From: a virus
DNA: 38,479 nucleotides
Direction: 5' to 3' (one strand)
Virus record (IMG/VR): IMGVR_UViG_3300042518_000546
Location: 1 to 38,479 of that record
Made by a program: the position numbers and the translations under genes. The first letter of the stretch is position 1. The number at the start of each line of letters is the position of its first letter. Positions 13,418-20,479 of this stretch are shown here, one piece after another. The notes beneath the pieces were generated by a model. That model saw nothing but the letters and a program-made list of their open reading frames with translations, had not been told where the DNA came from and did not search any database.

Positions 13418-13617
13418 CCTCCCAAATCTCCACTCACTACAATAGGTTCTACATCACCACAGACAACTTCTGCGTTCATTTGTTCCATAATAATAGACAC
13501 CTTATCCATAACTCTTTCTCTGGTTTCTTGTGTCCAAATGCTGTTTCCAACAACATTCAAACTTTTATAAAGAGTGTTATGAATTACCATAAGGTCTGCT
13601 GCTGATAGTTTAGTCAT
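13414..13617 (-). CDS. Hypothetical helical protein, 67 aa
   Basis: MTKLSAADLMVIHNTLYKSL; helical N-terminal two-thirds resembling the 63-aa protein at 10898 in length and charge but not clearly related. Function unknown. Confidence 0.73.
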   Translation of the reverse strand: MTKLSAADLMVIHNTLYKSLNVVGNSIWTQETRERVMDKVSIIMEQMNAEVVCGDVEPIVVSGDLGG

Positions 13618-13834
13618 TTTCTTTCACCCAAACCGAATCAAAACACAAATACATCATCCACCTCACAAAACGATTAGGCACTCTTCCTTCTGCTGGTATA
13701 TAAACAATACCAGTATTCACATCAGGACGATTACCAAATAAGTAGCACTTGTAGTTAGATTGTTTTGGTTGGTGAATAAAAAATGTATTATCGGTTGAAA
13801 TATTCACATAAGGAATTTCTTGTTCTTCAGTCAT
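13610..13834 (-). CDS. Hypothetical protein, 74 aa
   Basis: MTEEQEIPYVNISTDNTFFI then a Tyr/Trp-rich C-terminal half. Beta-rich, function unknown. Overlaps the downstream gene by 8 nt and the upstream gene by 4 nt. Confidence 0.74.
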   Translation of the reverse strand: MTEEQEIPYVNISTDNTFFIHQPKQSNYKCYLFGNRPDVNTGIVYIPAEGRVPNRFVRWMMYLCFDSVWVKEND

Positions 13835-14094
13835 TTGTTTCTCCTATACCATTCAAAGTTGCGTGGTTTTGTATCAATCACATCCATACTAATCTCAAAC
13901 CACTTCCAACGAAATGTAAATCCAAACAACTGAGTGCTCCCAATACTCATAATCAACAAAGGGAATATTTCAGTGGCAGGAAACTCATCCCACTGGACTG
14001 TAATATCCAACAGAGCAAACTTTGGGGATGTAAGAACTTGGAAGAACCATTCCTTTCCATAGTCCTGATAGGTTTCATAATCAAAGAGTTTCAT
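13831..14094 (-). CDS. Hypothetical aromatic protein, 87 aa
   Basis: MKLFDYETYQDYGKEWFFQV; contains a hydrophobic stretch (FPLLIMSIGSTQLFGFTF, about residues 44-61), perhaps buried beta strands rather than a membrane span. Function unknown. Confidence 0.73.
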   Translation of the reverse strand: MKLFDYETYQDYGKEWFFQVLTSPKFALLDITVQWDEFPATEIFPLLIMSIGSTQLFGFTFRWKWFEISMDVIDTKPRNFEWYRRNK

Positions 14095-14300
14095 AATGTT
14101 TCATCACTATAATTAATCCATAAATTATCACCACCAATGTTCAGGTGATACATCTTACCATTGTTTAGATAGATTCCTAACCATACTGCTTTGTTTGGTT
14201 CCATTACTTCATAATGCACCATCTTTACATCTTCTAGAACAATCTCATCTGGGTTCTTTACAAATCTTGTCATTTTAGTTGTTTTCCTGATAAATGGCAT
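14091..14300 (-). CDS. Hypothetical protein, 69 aa
   Basis: Beta-rich protein ending NLWINYSDETL. The start is uncertain: the ATG at 14300 is 18 nt after the upstream stop, but the internal ATG at 14273 (MTRFVKNPDEIV) resembles neighbouring MT starts. Function unknown. Confidence 0.68.
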   Translation of the reverse strand: MPFIRKTTKMTRFVKNPDEIVLEDVKMVHYEVMEPNKAVWLGIYLNNGKMYHLNIGGDNLWINYSDETL

Positions 14301-14318
14301 TTATTCAGAATCCTGATA

Positions 14319-14630
14319 TTATGCCAAACTTTTCAATACTTTTCGGAGAAACTGTATAGAACCATAAAACTCCTCACCATCCTGTCCGCCAATCACAATC
14401 CAATCAATTTCTTCTAATGCCAATTGAATTCTTTGGTCTTTGGTAAGTTCCTCAAATGATTTGTTTGCTAGTTCTATTCTCTCTGCTTCTTCAAGCATTT
14501 CTTCGTGAGTCATTTCTTTGACCTCTAATTTCATTTCTGGTGTTTGGATTTTTCCCCAAGAACTATCATCAATGGTGAGAGTTTCTTTTCCTTTATCATA
14601 GACTCTCAACTTACCATCAGTCATTGTCAT
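14319..14630 (-). CDS. Hypothetical protein, 103 aa
   Basis: MTMTDGKLRVYDKGKETLTI, then acidic helices (MTHEEMLEEAERIELANKSF). The ATG at 14630 overlaps the upstream gene by 14 nt. The longer reading from 14654 shadows that gene. Function unknown. Confidence 0.73.
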   Translation of the reverse strand: MTMTDGKLRVYDKGKETLTIDDSSWGKIQTPEMKLEVKEMTHEEMLEEAERIELANKSFEELTKDQRIQLALEEIDWIVIGGQDGEEFYGSIQFLRKVLKSLA

Positions 14631-14799
14631 CCTCAAAGTCAAACCATGTATCAAGAGAGTTCATAATCTCATTCACAATAGCATCAGCAGCAGCATCAAT
14701 GTGTGGTGTGCCTTCTACATGTTTGTGAGCACGATTCCATCCAAACCTAACACCTTCTTCCAGTGCCATTTCAAGTACATTACGAAATTTAGGTTTCAT
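14617..14799 (-). CDS. Hypothetical protein, 60 aa
   Basis: MKPKFRNVLEMALEEGVRFG with GWNRAHKH and a C-terminal acidic helix. The EEGVRFGWNRAHKH pattern appears to be a small conserved phage family, function unknown. Confidence 0.75.
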   Translation of the reverse strand: MKPKFRNVLEMALEEGVRFGWNRAHKHVEGTPHIDAAADAIVNEIMNSLDTWFDFEDDND

Positions 14800-15452
14800 T
14801 TTTTAATTCTCAGGTCTCTGGTTGGGTGTTGTTCTGGATGAAGAACAGTATAATAAAAGTCAACCATACCCCTACCAAAGTTAAGAGAACTCACGGCAAA
14901 TAACACAAACATAAAGAACTTGATAAATTTGATTTCTTTGTCTGTGTTTGCATCTTTCCTAATTCTATCCAAAATACTTTCTTGGTGAAGTTTTGGAATC
15001 AAACTATCTTTCTTTTGCTGATATGTCCATACACTATTTTCAAAATCATACTCCACAAAATTTGTATGATTAAAATGATTCATAACTGGCATACAAACAA
15101 AAGGAATCGTTGGGTCAATATGCCTTATACTACAATCAACCAAAATAGGAACAGGAGTTTTTGTAAGACATACAACGTGGGTTTCCATTTGTGTCTTAGT
15201 TGGAATTTTGAAAGTTCCTGGATATCCAACCAAATGTAAAGCTGGAGGATTTTTCATCACAACCATAAGGCTGCACTCAATTAATTCACATTCAATTCCA
15301 TTTTTATATAAGAGTTTTAGTATCATATCACTCATACTAAAACAAAATCCCACACCACGTTCAATTAGTCCTATATCATTTATATTTTCTAGTACTGTTT
15401 GAATTTTTTTATAGTAATCAGACTCTAATACTTTTTCTAGTTCAGTATGCAT
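14796..15452 (-). CDS. Transglutaminase-like cysteine protein with C-terminal TM, 218 aa
   Basis: The middle reads like a papain/transglutaminase core: a Cys in GVGFCFSMSDMILKLLYKNG near residue 37, a His in ETHVVCLTK near 88, and an Asp in ILVDCSIRHI near 101. This spacing fits a Cys-His-Asp triad, but I infer it from pattern only. A hydrophobic segment follows near the C-terminus (FIKFFMFVLFAVSSLNF), so it may be membrane-anchored. The start is uncertain; a TTG at 15500 would add 16 residues. Confidence 0.6.
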   Translation of the reverse strand: MHTELEKVLESDYYKKIQTVLENINDIGLIERGVGFCFSMSDMILKLLYKNGIECELIECSLMVVMKNPPALHLVGYPGTFKIPTKTQMETHVVCLTKTPVPILVDCSIRHIDPTIPFVCMPVMNHFNHTNFVEYDFENSVWTYQQKKDSLIPKLHQESILDRIRKDANTDKEIKFIKFFMFVLFAVSSLNFGRGMVDFYYTVLHPEQHPTRDLRIKK

Positions 15453-15496
15453 GGGGATATGAAATAAATGAATTTTAGTATTAATTAATTTATTAG

Positions 15497-15640
15497 TCAA
15501 TCCTCAATCAAAATCCAATCTTCCATGTCACTTTCAGTCACAGACTCCCAGTTATCATCAAAGAGATCAAACATGGATTCATTTGGAATGATACAATCAA
15601 ACTCATCAATTTGAATGTCATCGAGAAATGCAGTAGACAT
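15497..15640 (-). CDS. Hypothetical acidic protein, 47 aa
   Basis: MSTAFLDDIQIDEFDCIIPN; about a third of residues are Asp or Glu, giving a DNA-mimic-like charge. It leads a unit with a TATAAT promoter at 15663-15668 and an ATTAC-type palindrome. Function unknown. Confidence 0.72.
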   Translation of the reverse strand: MSTAFLDDIQIDEFDCIIPNESMFDLFDDNWESVTESDMEDWILIED

Positions 15641-15650
15641 GGTTCACATC

Positions 15651-15719
15651 AATTACAAAGTAATTATAGCACATTCTTAATGGTTTTAGTGGTCTATTGT
15701 GCCAGTTGTACAGGTGGCA
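15651..15719 (-). promoter_or_regulatory. Cassette with TATAAT promoter and AATTACAAAGTAATT palindrome
   Basis: Extended -10 TGCTATAAT (hexamer 15663-15668) overlaps the 15-bp palindrome at 15651-15665. The hairpin at 15698-15719 has a GTACAG loop. It drives the 47-aa gene and probably the block below it. Confidence 0.8.
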
Positions 15720-15732
15720 TGGACAATAAAAA

Positions 15733-15753
15733 AGAGGGTCAAAATGACCCTCT
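15733..15753 (-). terminator. Intrinsic terminator
   Basis: A perfect 9-bp stem AGAGGGTCA/TGACCCTCT with a 3-nt loop, followed on the minus strand by TTTTTT. It lies right after the stop of the ParB-like gene. Confidence 0.92.
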
Positions 15754-15758
15754 AATTA

Positions 15759-16748
15759 TTAGGAAATTCTCACTAATTCAGTTGTATCTTCTTCATCAAG
15801 AATTTGAGGAATAAATCCTTCTATAGTAATCAAATCATTAATTACATCGTCATTATACTTTTGTGCATAATTTCTAAACATTTTATTCAATTTTTGAACA
15901 TCTTTTTTTAATTGTTGCCTTGCTTTTTTTGCCTCTTCGGCAGGAACATCACTCAAAAATCCAACTACCTTAACATTTTTATTGTTTGAAATAGCATTAA
16001 GTGCTTGAATAAATGCTCTTTCAATGTAAGTGCTTCTTTTATTATTAATTGCAATTACTTCTGTTTGATTATCACATTCAAGCATTTTTCTTGCTTTACT
16101 TTCTGCTTCCTCTTTTTTCAGAGGAACCATGCTTGATTTGGTTCTAATCTTGTTGAGAACATCTTCACAAGCAGACTTTACTTTTTCTTCTTTAATAGAA
16201 TGTCGAATGGAAGACCACCAATCTAAACATTGATCAAGTGTAGGAAGTTTATCAGAATTTCTTTTCTGATACCTATCAATCCAATTTGCAAGACGAACTT
16301 TAAAATCTTTAATATCTGCAGCTTTTGATGGAGGATGGTCATTGCAACCAAGACCCAATTCATCTTTTAGATCTTCAAGTTCATACCCATCTTCAAGTTT
16401 AACAACAGTATATACCCACTTATTTTGCCCAAGAGATTTAAGAGCATATCCACGAGTAAACCCATCAATGGAAGTTCCATCTTCCAAAATAACAGGGGGA
16501 AGGCTATCAATTTGAATACCTTTTACTTCAATATTATTTTTAATTTTATCTGCATTTATATAATCAGTTCCAGTTGCTCTGACAACATTTACAACTTGAC
16601 CTAGATTATTAGTGTAAATGATACTATCACAGTCTCTAATTTCAAATCCTACAAATTTTGCTGTGTTAAATGTAGGAACTTCTAAATCAGAAAACCAATT
16701 TAGATCAGGAACTCCACAAGGGATTTCAATTTTTTTATATGTAGTCAT
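15759..16748 (-). CDS. ParB/Srx-like domain protein, 329 aa
   Basis: Residues about 70-110 contain a ParB-type pattern: an Ile-rich strand, PPVILEDGTSIDGFTRGYAL with the DG-x-TRG-x-AL turn, then a strand. Phage proteins of this kind bind or nick DNA or act as nucleases or NTP-dependent switches, so the molecular role cannot be fixed. The rest is helical and charged, with a helical C-terminus. It is a single-gene unit ending in a strong terminator and preceded by the tRNA-Ala/Asn pair. Confidence 0.65.
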   Translation of the reverse strand: MTTYKKIEIPCGVPDLNWFSDLEVPTFNTAKFVGFEIRDCDSIIYTNNLGQVVNVVRATGTDYINADKIKNNIEVKGIQIDSLPPVILEDGTSIDGFTRGYALKSLGQNKWVYTVVKLEDGYELEDLKDELGLGCNDHPPSKAADIKDFKVRLANWIDRYQKRNSDKLPTLDQCLDWWSSIRHSIKEEKVKSACEDVLNKIRTKSSMVPLKKEEAESKARKMLECDNQTEVIAINNKRSTYIERAFIQALNAISNNKNVKVVGFLSDVPAEEAKKARQQLKKDVQKLNKMFRNYAQKYNDDVINDLITIEGFIPQILDEEDTTELVRIS

Positions 16749-16777
16749 AGTAATTAATAACGTAAAACAACGTAGTT

Positions 16778-16808
16778 TAGATAGTTTTCACAACAGTGTA
16801 ACTATCTA
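16778..16808 (-). other. 9-bp inverted repeat after tRNA-Ala
   Basis: TAGATAGTT (16778-16786) and AACTATCTA (16800-16808) pair perfectly around a 13-nt loop, one nucleotide from the 3' end of tRNA-Ala. No T run follows, so it is a processing or stability hairpin rather than a clear terminator. Confidence 0.6.
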
Positions 16809-16809
16809 A

Positions 16810-16882
16810 TGGAAGCATCGGGACTCGAACCCGAAACATCTTGCTTGCAAAGCAAGTGCTCTACCAATTGAGCTATGCCCCC
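16810..16882 (-). tRNA. tRNA-Ala(UGC)
   Basis: Acceptor GGGGGCA pairs with TGCTTCC with G-U pairs; anticodon stem CTTGC/GCAAG, loop TTTGCAA (UGC); T-arm CGGG-TTCGAGT-CCCG. No encoded CCA. It lies 3 nt downstream of tRNA-Asn in transcription order. Confidence 0.95.
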
Positions 16883-16885
16883 AAA

Positions 16886-16958
16886 CTCCCCCACCTGGAC
16901 TCGAACCAGGAACATTCTGATTAACAGTCAGACGCATCTACCATTGAGCTATAGGGGA
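16886..16958 (-). tRNA. tRNA-Asn(GUU)
   Basis: Acceptor TCCCCTA/TGGGGGA; anticodon stem TCTGA/TCAGA with loop CTGTTAA (GUU); T-arm CCTGG-TTCGAGT-CCAGG. No encoded CCA. It directly follows the 53-aa gene and precedes tRNA-Ala. Confidence 0.95.
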
Positions 16959-16963
16959 ATAAA

Positions 16964-17125
16964 TTAAGTTTGTTTGTTCAACAAATACTCTACAGTATTT
17001 GCTACATCATTCATAGCATCACGAAGGTTTTCTCTTTGACCTGATTCCATATCAAAATGTGTAGGATCAGTTAAAGTCCAACGCCATTGTTTCATGTCTG
17101 CATTATACCACAAATTAATTATCAT
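16964..17125 (-). CDS. Conserved small protein, 53 aa
   Basis: MIINLWYNADMKQWRWTLTD, then a helical C-terminus. The W-WTLTDP pattern is typical of a small cyanophage family with unknown function. The longer reading from 17164 overlaps the upstream gene, so the ATG at 17125 is used. Confidence 0.75.
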   Translation of the reverse strand: MIINLWYNADMKQWRWTLTDPTHFDMESGQRENLRDAMNDVANTVEYLLNKQT

Positions 17126-17270
17126 GCTTCTGATGTTCCAATTTAATCCAATTAAGAAGAGCATTTACTTCTCCTCTCTTTGCTTCAGTGAAGTCATTAC
17201 CTTTACTAAAGATATAGAAATCTAATGCTTCTATAGCAAGGTTTCTATCTTGTTGTGAAATAAGTGACAT
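17115..17270 (-). CDS. Hypothetical protein, 51 aa
   Basis: MSLISQQDRNLAIEALDFYI with a helical C-terminus. It overlaps the downstream 53-aa gene by 11 nt. It is preceded by the tRNA-Pro gene, so it may be read from the tRNA transcript. Confidence 0.72.
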   Translation of the reverse strand: MSLISQQDRNLAIEALDFYIFSKGNDFTEAKRGEVNALLNWIKLEHQKHDN

Positions 17271-17309
17271 AACAATAATTTAGTTGGTTGGAGATATTTA
17301 GTTCTCCTA

Positions 17310-17380
17310 TCGGGGCGGCAAGAATCGAACTTGCACCTCTGCTTCCCAAAAGCAGCATTCTACCACTATACTACGCCCCG
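17310..17380 (-). tRNA. tRNA-Pro(UGG)
   Basis: Acceptor CGGGGCG/CGCCCCG with the bacterial C1-G72 pair typical of tRNA-Pro; anticodon stem CTGCT/AGCAG with loop TTTGGGA (UGG); T-arm GCAAG-TTCGATT-CTTGC. Follows tRNA-Val by 3 nt. Confidence 0.95.
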
Positions 17381-17383
17381 TGG

Positions 17384-17456
17384 TGGGAAATCACAGATTC
17401 GAACTGTGGACTTTCTGCGTGTAAAGCAGACACTCTAACCACTGAGTTAATCTCCC
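17384..17456 (-). tRNA. tRNA-Val(UAC)
   Basis: Acceptor GGGAGAT/ATTTCCC, anticodon stem TCTGC/GCAGA with loop TTTACAC (UAC), T-arm CACAG-TTCGAAT-CTGTG. Lies between the structured spacer and tRNA-Pro. Confidence 0.95.
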
Positions 17457-17690
17457 AAAAAGGGGCAAGAGTGTCCACCTACGATAATCTACGATGTGGC
17501 CTAGGGGACTCTTTATTTAATACAACTTTCCTGGTTGTACCCCTTACGACTATCAAGCAGACAAGTTTATCTCCAGGCGCTATGATAGAAGGTGTACAAT
17601 ACTGAAGTAAGTTATTGACTCCCCACAGGCATCAATAACACTTTCAGTAAGGTTGATCTCCTTCTAGGCTATGTGCCTAGCGAGTATCAA
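17457..17690 (-). ncRNA. Structured non-coding spacer in the tRNA cluster
   Basis: No minus-strand gene fits in these 234 bases. It holds a CTAGGC/GCCTAG hairpin (17664-17680), a TACAAC/GTTGTA hairpin near 17520-17538, and a nested stem in which AAGAGT (17467-17472) pairs with ACTCTT (17508-17513) around CCAC/GTGG. ATCGTAG occurs twice as a direct repeat inside it. It could be a small RNA or a decayed tRNA/intron remnant. Confidence 0.4.
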
Positions 17691-17773
17691 CGGAAGGAAC
17701 AGGAATCGAACCTGCGAAGTTTTTACACCCAGCCGCTTTCAAGGCGGTGTCCTCGACCAACCGGACTCCTTCC
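17691..17773 (-). tRNA. tRNA-Ser(UGA)
   Basis: Class II tRNA: acceptor GGAAGGA/TCCTTCC, anticodon loop CTTGAAA (UGA) on stem ACCGC/GCGGC, a variable arm of about 16 nt, and T-arm GCAGG-TTCGATT-CCTG. First tRNA of this group in transcription order. Confidence 0.92.
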
Positions 17774-17780
17774 AATGATG

Positions 17781-17825
17781 GGTTAAGTGTGATATACCTC
17801 ATAAGGATATAACAGGGACTTAACC
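17781..17825 (-). other. Inverted repeat between KTSC gene and tRNA-Ser
   Basis: GGTTAAG (17781-17787) pairs with CTTAACC (17819-17825), enclosing a second, imperfect stem. It sits between the stop at 17842 and the tRNA. There is no T run, so it may be a processing site. Confidence 0.5.
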
Positions 17826-17841
17826 TCTATCTAATTATGTA

Positions 17842-18072
17842 TCACATCTGAATAGGAACAAGAACTTTATTGTTCTTCAGTTGTGAGATCAGTTTACCAA
17901 CACTCTCAGCAGTACGAATTTGATCCTCAACATCAATAGGATTTTGGCAAGAGAACACATAAGACTTATCAGGATTGCTCTTATAAGTCACTCCAACTTG
18001 CATTTCATCATAGTCAAAGGAAACTTGAGAAATAGCAGAAGATTCAACAGCAAGAATAGCAGTAACAGACAT
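17842..18072 (-). CDS. KTSC-domain-like protein, 76 aa
   Basis: The pattern SSAISQVSFDYDEMQVGVTY followed by YVFSCQNP and the helix EDQIRTAESVGKLISQLK fits the small KTSC domain found in phages and bacteria, proposed to bind nucleic acid. The assignment is by pattern. Has its own promoter. Confidence 0.7.
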   Translation of the reverse strand: MSVTAILAVESSAISQVSFDYDEMQVGVTYKSNPDKSYVFSCQNPIDVEDQIRTAESVGKLISQLKNNKVLVPIQM

Positions 18073-18085
18073 GTGCTTTTGATTG

Positions 18086-18153
18086 ATTACCTAGTAATAA
18101 TAGCAGGTTTGGGGAGGAAAGTCAAGGGGTTTGTGCCACTTACAGAACTGTCA
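18086..18153 (-). promoter_or_regulatory. Consensus promoter with ATTAC-type palindrome and stem-loop
   Basis: TTGACT (18120-18125), 17-bp spacer, TATTAT (18097-18102), overlapping ATTAC-CTA-GTAAT (18086-18098). The hairpin (about 18132-18153) contains the stop codon of the upstream 44-aa gene. Confidence 0.82.
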
Positions 18154-18274
18154 CAGTGTTCCAATCTTGTCTATACACTAAAAGGAGAGCACTGCTACCA
18201 TTTGGAGTGAAGGTAAAATATTGATTATCCACAAATACAATTCTTCCCTCCATATTTTTATATGATATGAGCAT
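18140..18274 (-). CDS. Hypothetical protein, 44 aa
   Basis: MLISYKNMEGRIVFVDNQYF, beta-rich. Its last codons and stop lie inside the cassette hairpin. Function unknown. Confidence 0.66.
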   Translation of the reverse strand: MLISYKNMEGRIVFVDNQYFTFTPNGSSALLLVYRQDWNTVTVL

Positions 18275-18278
18275 TTTC

Positions 18279-18464
18279 TCACTGAATGTTTGGGGGTTGG
18301 TCATCACCTTTTCCTTCTAATGATTTAACTAACAATGATGTAAAAAGTTCCATTTTATCAGGATGGACAGTAGCAGGATTGATGTTTATAGCATCTTTGA
18401 GTGCTATCATTTCGTTCCATTCTTCAATTGTAAGGTCTTTTTCTGTGGATCTTGAGTGAGTCAT
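18279..18464 (-). CDS. Hypothetical protein, 61 aa
   Basis: MTHSRSTEKDLTIEEWNEMI; a helical, charged protein of unknown function. It follows 78 bases that hold out-of-frame protein-like fragments (see findings). Confidence 0.7.
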   Translation of the reverse strand: MTHSRSTEKDLTIEEWNEMIALKDAININPATVHPDKMELFTSLLVKSLEGKGDDQPPNIQ

Positions 18465-18542
18465 AGTTCTCTACAATTATCTTCAAATCCTAACACACTA
18501 TCTATCCAATGATTGTTTTCTTAAGGGTTTCTTCGAAATCAC

Positions 18543-18926
18543 TTAAGATTTCTTCATAAAATTATCAAGGGCATCTAAGTCATCTTTGAGATCTTGTTCT
18601 TGTTTCTTATCATGATAATAAGACCACAGAGCATTGTGAACTTCCATAAGATGGTCTACCCAGAAACCAGAAGGATAGATTCCCAGTTCATTCAATAGAC
18701 CACGATGAGATGTTCCTTCACTTTCTGCCTTACACATAATATAACAGATTGCCTGAACCATATCAAGTTTATCTTCTTCAGAAAGCATAAAATACTTTCC
18801 TACAGCACGGTGCTTTGCTTCTTCATTTGCTTTTTGCATTTGTTTACAGGCATCAGAGTCCCACCAATCTTGTAGTGCCTTACCAAATTCATTTGTTTGT
18901 TTATCCAAATGGTCCCCAGATTCCAC
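18543..18926 (-). CDS. Conserved cyanophage-type protein, 127 aa
   Basis: GTG start at 18926, chosen because AGGAGG lies exactly 6 nt upstream. The alternative GTG at 18932 would sit on top of it. Helical protein with motifs DLVQ-type LSEEDKLDMVQAICYIMCKA and WVDHLMEVHNALWSYY. Function unknown. Overlaps the upstream gene by 26 nt. Confidence 0.78.
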   Translation of the reverse strand: MESGDHLDKQTNEFGKALQDWWDSDACKQMQKANEEAKHRAVGKYFMLSEEDKLDMVQAICYIMCKAESEGTSHRGLLNELGIYPSGFWVDHLMEVHNALWSYYHDKKQEQDLKDDLDALDNFMKKS

Positions 18927-19119
18927 GATCACCCTCCTTTCTGTTTTCTAACTTATCCAAAAGAGCATCAGTATGAATGACACTATCAATCCTACTAATC
19001 AAATCTGCAATCACAGAAACTACCATAGGACGTTCAGTTCTTGATGCATAAGCAAGTGCATTTCTTAGGTTTGACTCTGCTTCTTTAAGTGATTCTTCAA
19101 CTTGTTGTCCCAATGCCAT
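18901..19119 (-). CDS. Hypothetical helical protein, 72 aa
   Basis: MALGQQVEESLKEAESNLRN. The ATG at 19119 is preferred to 19125 because GGAGG sits 6 nt upstream. Helical, function unknown. Overlaps the upstream gene by 23 nt. Confidence 0.75.
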   Translation of the reverse strand: MALGQQVEESLKEAESNLRNALAYASRTERPMVVSVIADLISRIDSVIHTDALLDKLENRKEGDRGIWGPFG

Positions 19120-19279
19120 TTTCATCCTCCATTAGCATACAATCAATGCACGATTGCAATCGTAACATATCTTCCCTAGAAAGTCCATCTAAGGTAATAG
19201 ATTGCTTTTCAAATGCAATTGTTAGCGAATACTCATCTTCATCTGGATTAGAAGACCCACAGGTTTGAATGGTTCTCAT
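19097..19279 (-). CDS. Hypothetical protein, 60 aa
   Basis: MRTIQTCGSSNPDEDEYSLT; the ATG at 19279 overlaps the upstream TGA (TGATG). A beta-rich first half is followed by a helix with LSREDMLRLQSCIDCML. Function unknown. Confidence 0.73.
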   Translation of the reverse strand: MRTIQTCGSSNPDEDEYSLTIAFEKQSITLDGLSREDMLRLQSCIDCMLMEDENGIGTTS

Positions 19280-19785
19280 CAACTCCCAGCCTTTTTGAGG
19301 GTATTAGTCATTGTTACATGACGAAGAGTATAAGTTCCATCCTTGTTATCAACCCATTCCACATTATCTCCTGGTTTTAGGTTTGCTGCTTCCAATAGGT
19401 CATCAGGGAATATGATGAAGTATTCATCTTCTCCGGTATCACCATTTTCAATCTTATCAACAGGAAGTTGCCACTTAATGACTTTATCTTTCTTATTTTT
19501 AATGAGATACTCCATATCACTATGTCCCCAAGGAGGCATACAATGGTCTTCCTCTTCTTCTTTCTGTTTGACTACAGTTTCTTGCCAAGCAAGTTTGAAC
19601 TTCTCATCAAACTCTGCAAGATAATACTGAAGAAACTCATCTACAGCATACATCAATTGTTCAACTTTATCATATTGATGTTCTTGAAGTCTATCTATTG
19701 CACAATCAAGAATTTCACGGGCAGAACAAATCTTAGATGTTACTGCATCAACATCATTCATCGCTGTCCACATTTTGCTAGGCAT
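19279..19785 (-). CDS. Two-part protein with AbrB-like C-terminal domain, 168 aa
   Basis: The N-terminal half (about 1-75) is helical, with the pattern AREILDCAIDRLQEHQYDK. The C-terminal part (about 104-155) matches a SpoVT/AbrB-type swapped-hairpin fold: LPVDKI, then FPDDLLEAANLKPGDNVEWV and DGTYTLRHV. Such domains bind DNA as dimers, so this could be a transcription regulator. Fusion of the two parts is seen in cyanophages. Confidence 0.7.
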   Translation of the reverse strand: MPSKMWTAMNDVDAVTSKICSAREILDCAIDRLQEHQYDKVEQLMYAVDEFLQYYLAEFDEKFKLAWQETVVKQKEEEEDHCMPPWGHSDMEYLIKNKKDKVIKWQLPVDKIENGDTGEDEYFIIFPDDLLEAANLKPGDNVEWVDNKDGTYTLRHVTMTNTLKKAGS

Positions 19786-19969
19786 TTTGTTCTTTCAAGT
19801 AAAGTTTGACTTGTTCCATAATCATAGCACCAATCTCTTCTGATGTCAGTCCATTGAGGACACTCCATCTACTGTCACAAGGATCCCACTCTATAGTAAA
19901 TGTACCATCAGCATTTTCAATTACTTTGAGACCATCATCAATCTTTTGGTTTTGGTTTGTTACATTCAT
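19778..19969 (-). CDS. Conserved small protein, 63 aa
   Basis: MNVTNQNQKIDDGLKVIENA followed by DGTFTIEWDPCDSRWSVLNG. The EWDPCDSRWS motif marks a phage family of unknown function. The downstream gene start overlaps its stop by 8 nt. Confidence 0.75.
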   Translation of the reverse strand: MNVTNQNQKIDDGLKVIENADGTFTIEWDPCDSRWSVLNGLTSEEIGAMIMEQVKLYLKEQNA

Positions 19970-20084
19970 TGCAGTAATAAGAAAATCCAGATTTAAATTG
20001 TTTTACCACCTGATAATGTTCTTTGTCAAGTGGTTTTTCTTCTTTACATTTAGAACAAATCCTAGTTTGGGTAATAGTCTCCAT
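19938..20084 (-). CDS. Zinc-binding protein, 48 aa
   Basis: METITQTRICSKCKEEKPLD with CSKC and, near the C-terminus, CNEC, so four cysteines could bind zinc. This resembles the N-terminal zinc module of phage endonucleases, here free-standing. The start ATG at 20084 is preferred over an upstream shadow. Confidence 0.7.
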   Translation of the reverse strand: METITQTRICSKCKEEKPLDKEHYQVVKQFKSGFSYYCNECNKPKPKD

Positions 20085-20259
20085 CCCATTCAGATTTTTC
20101 TTTTTTACGGAGGCTCTTAAGTTCTTTGTAAAGTTCCTTGATTTGCTGATAAGCATCTTCTGGCGAGATCTTATCTGCAATTTCAAGTCCTGCAATGAGA
20201 CCCACTTTATCACCAAAACGGGCAAGTGCTCTCTCGAATTCTGTGAGGGTTTCATACAT
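20062..20259 (-). CDS. Hypothetical helical protein, 65 aa
   Basis: MYETLTEFERALARFGDKVG; a helical, charged protein (SPEDAYQQIKELYKELKSLR). Starts by ATGTATGA overlap with the upstream stop. Function unknown. Confidence 0.73.
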   Translation of the reverse strand: MYETLTEFERALARFGDKVGLIAGLEIADKISPEDAYQQIKELYKELKSLRKKEKSEWDGDYYPN

Positions 20260-20479
20260 TATCAAATTGTTCCTTCCATGGATTCTCTGCAACAATATCT
20301 ATACGAGCATCAACTGCATCTACTGAATGCATAATTTCATAGAGAGTGTTTGTAGTTTCTACATTTTCTTCTTCTAACTTTATTATCCTTTGCTCAAGTT
20401 CTTCAATTTTTCTGAATAAAATATCAGTAGGTACTTCTGGCGTTCCCCATTTTTTTTGAAACCAATTTGGGTCACTCAT
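20252..20479 (-). CDS. Coiled-coil protein, 75 aa
   Basis: MSDPNWFQKKWGTPEVPTDI, then heptad-like helix IEELEQRIIKLEEENVETT, and a helix near the C-terminus. Starts as TAATG overlap with the upstream gene. Function unknown. Confidence 0.75.
   Translation of the reverse strand: MSDPNWFQKKWGTPEVPTDILFRKIEELEQRIIKLEEENVETTNTLYEIMHSVDAVDARIDIVAENPWKEQFDNV

Noticed and set aside
17288-17605. 105-aa plus-strand frame over the tRNA cluster
   Set aside because: It crosses two confident tRNA genes on the opposite strand and shows no protein pattern.
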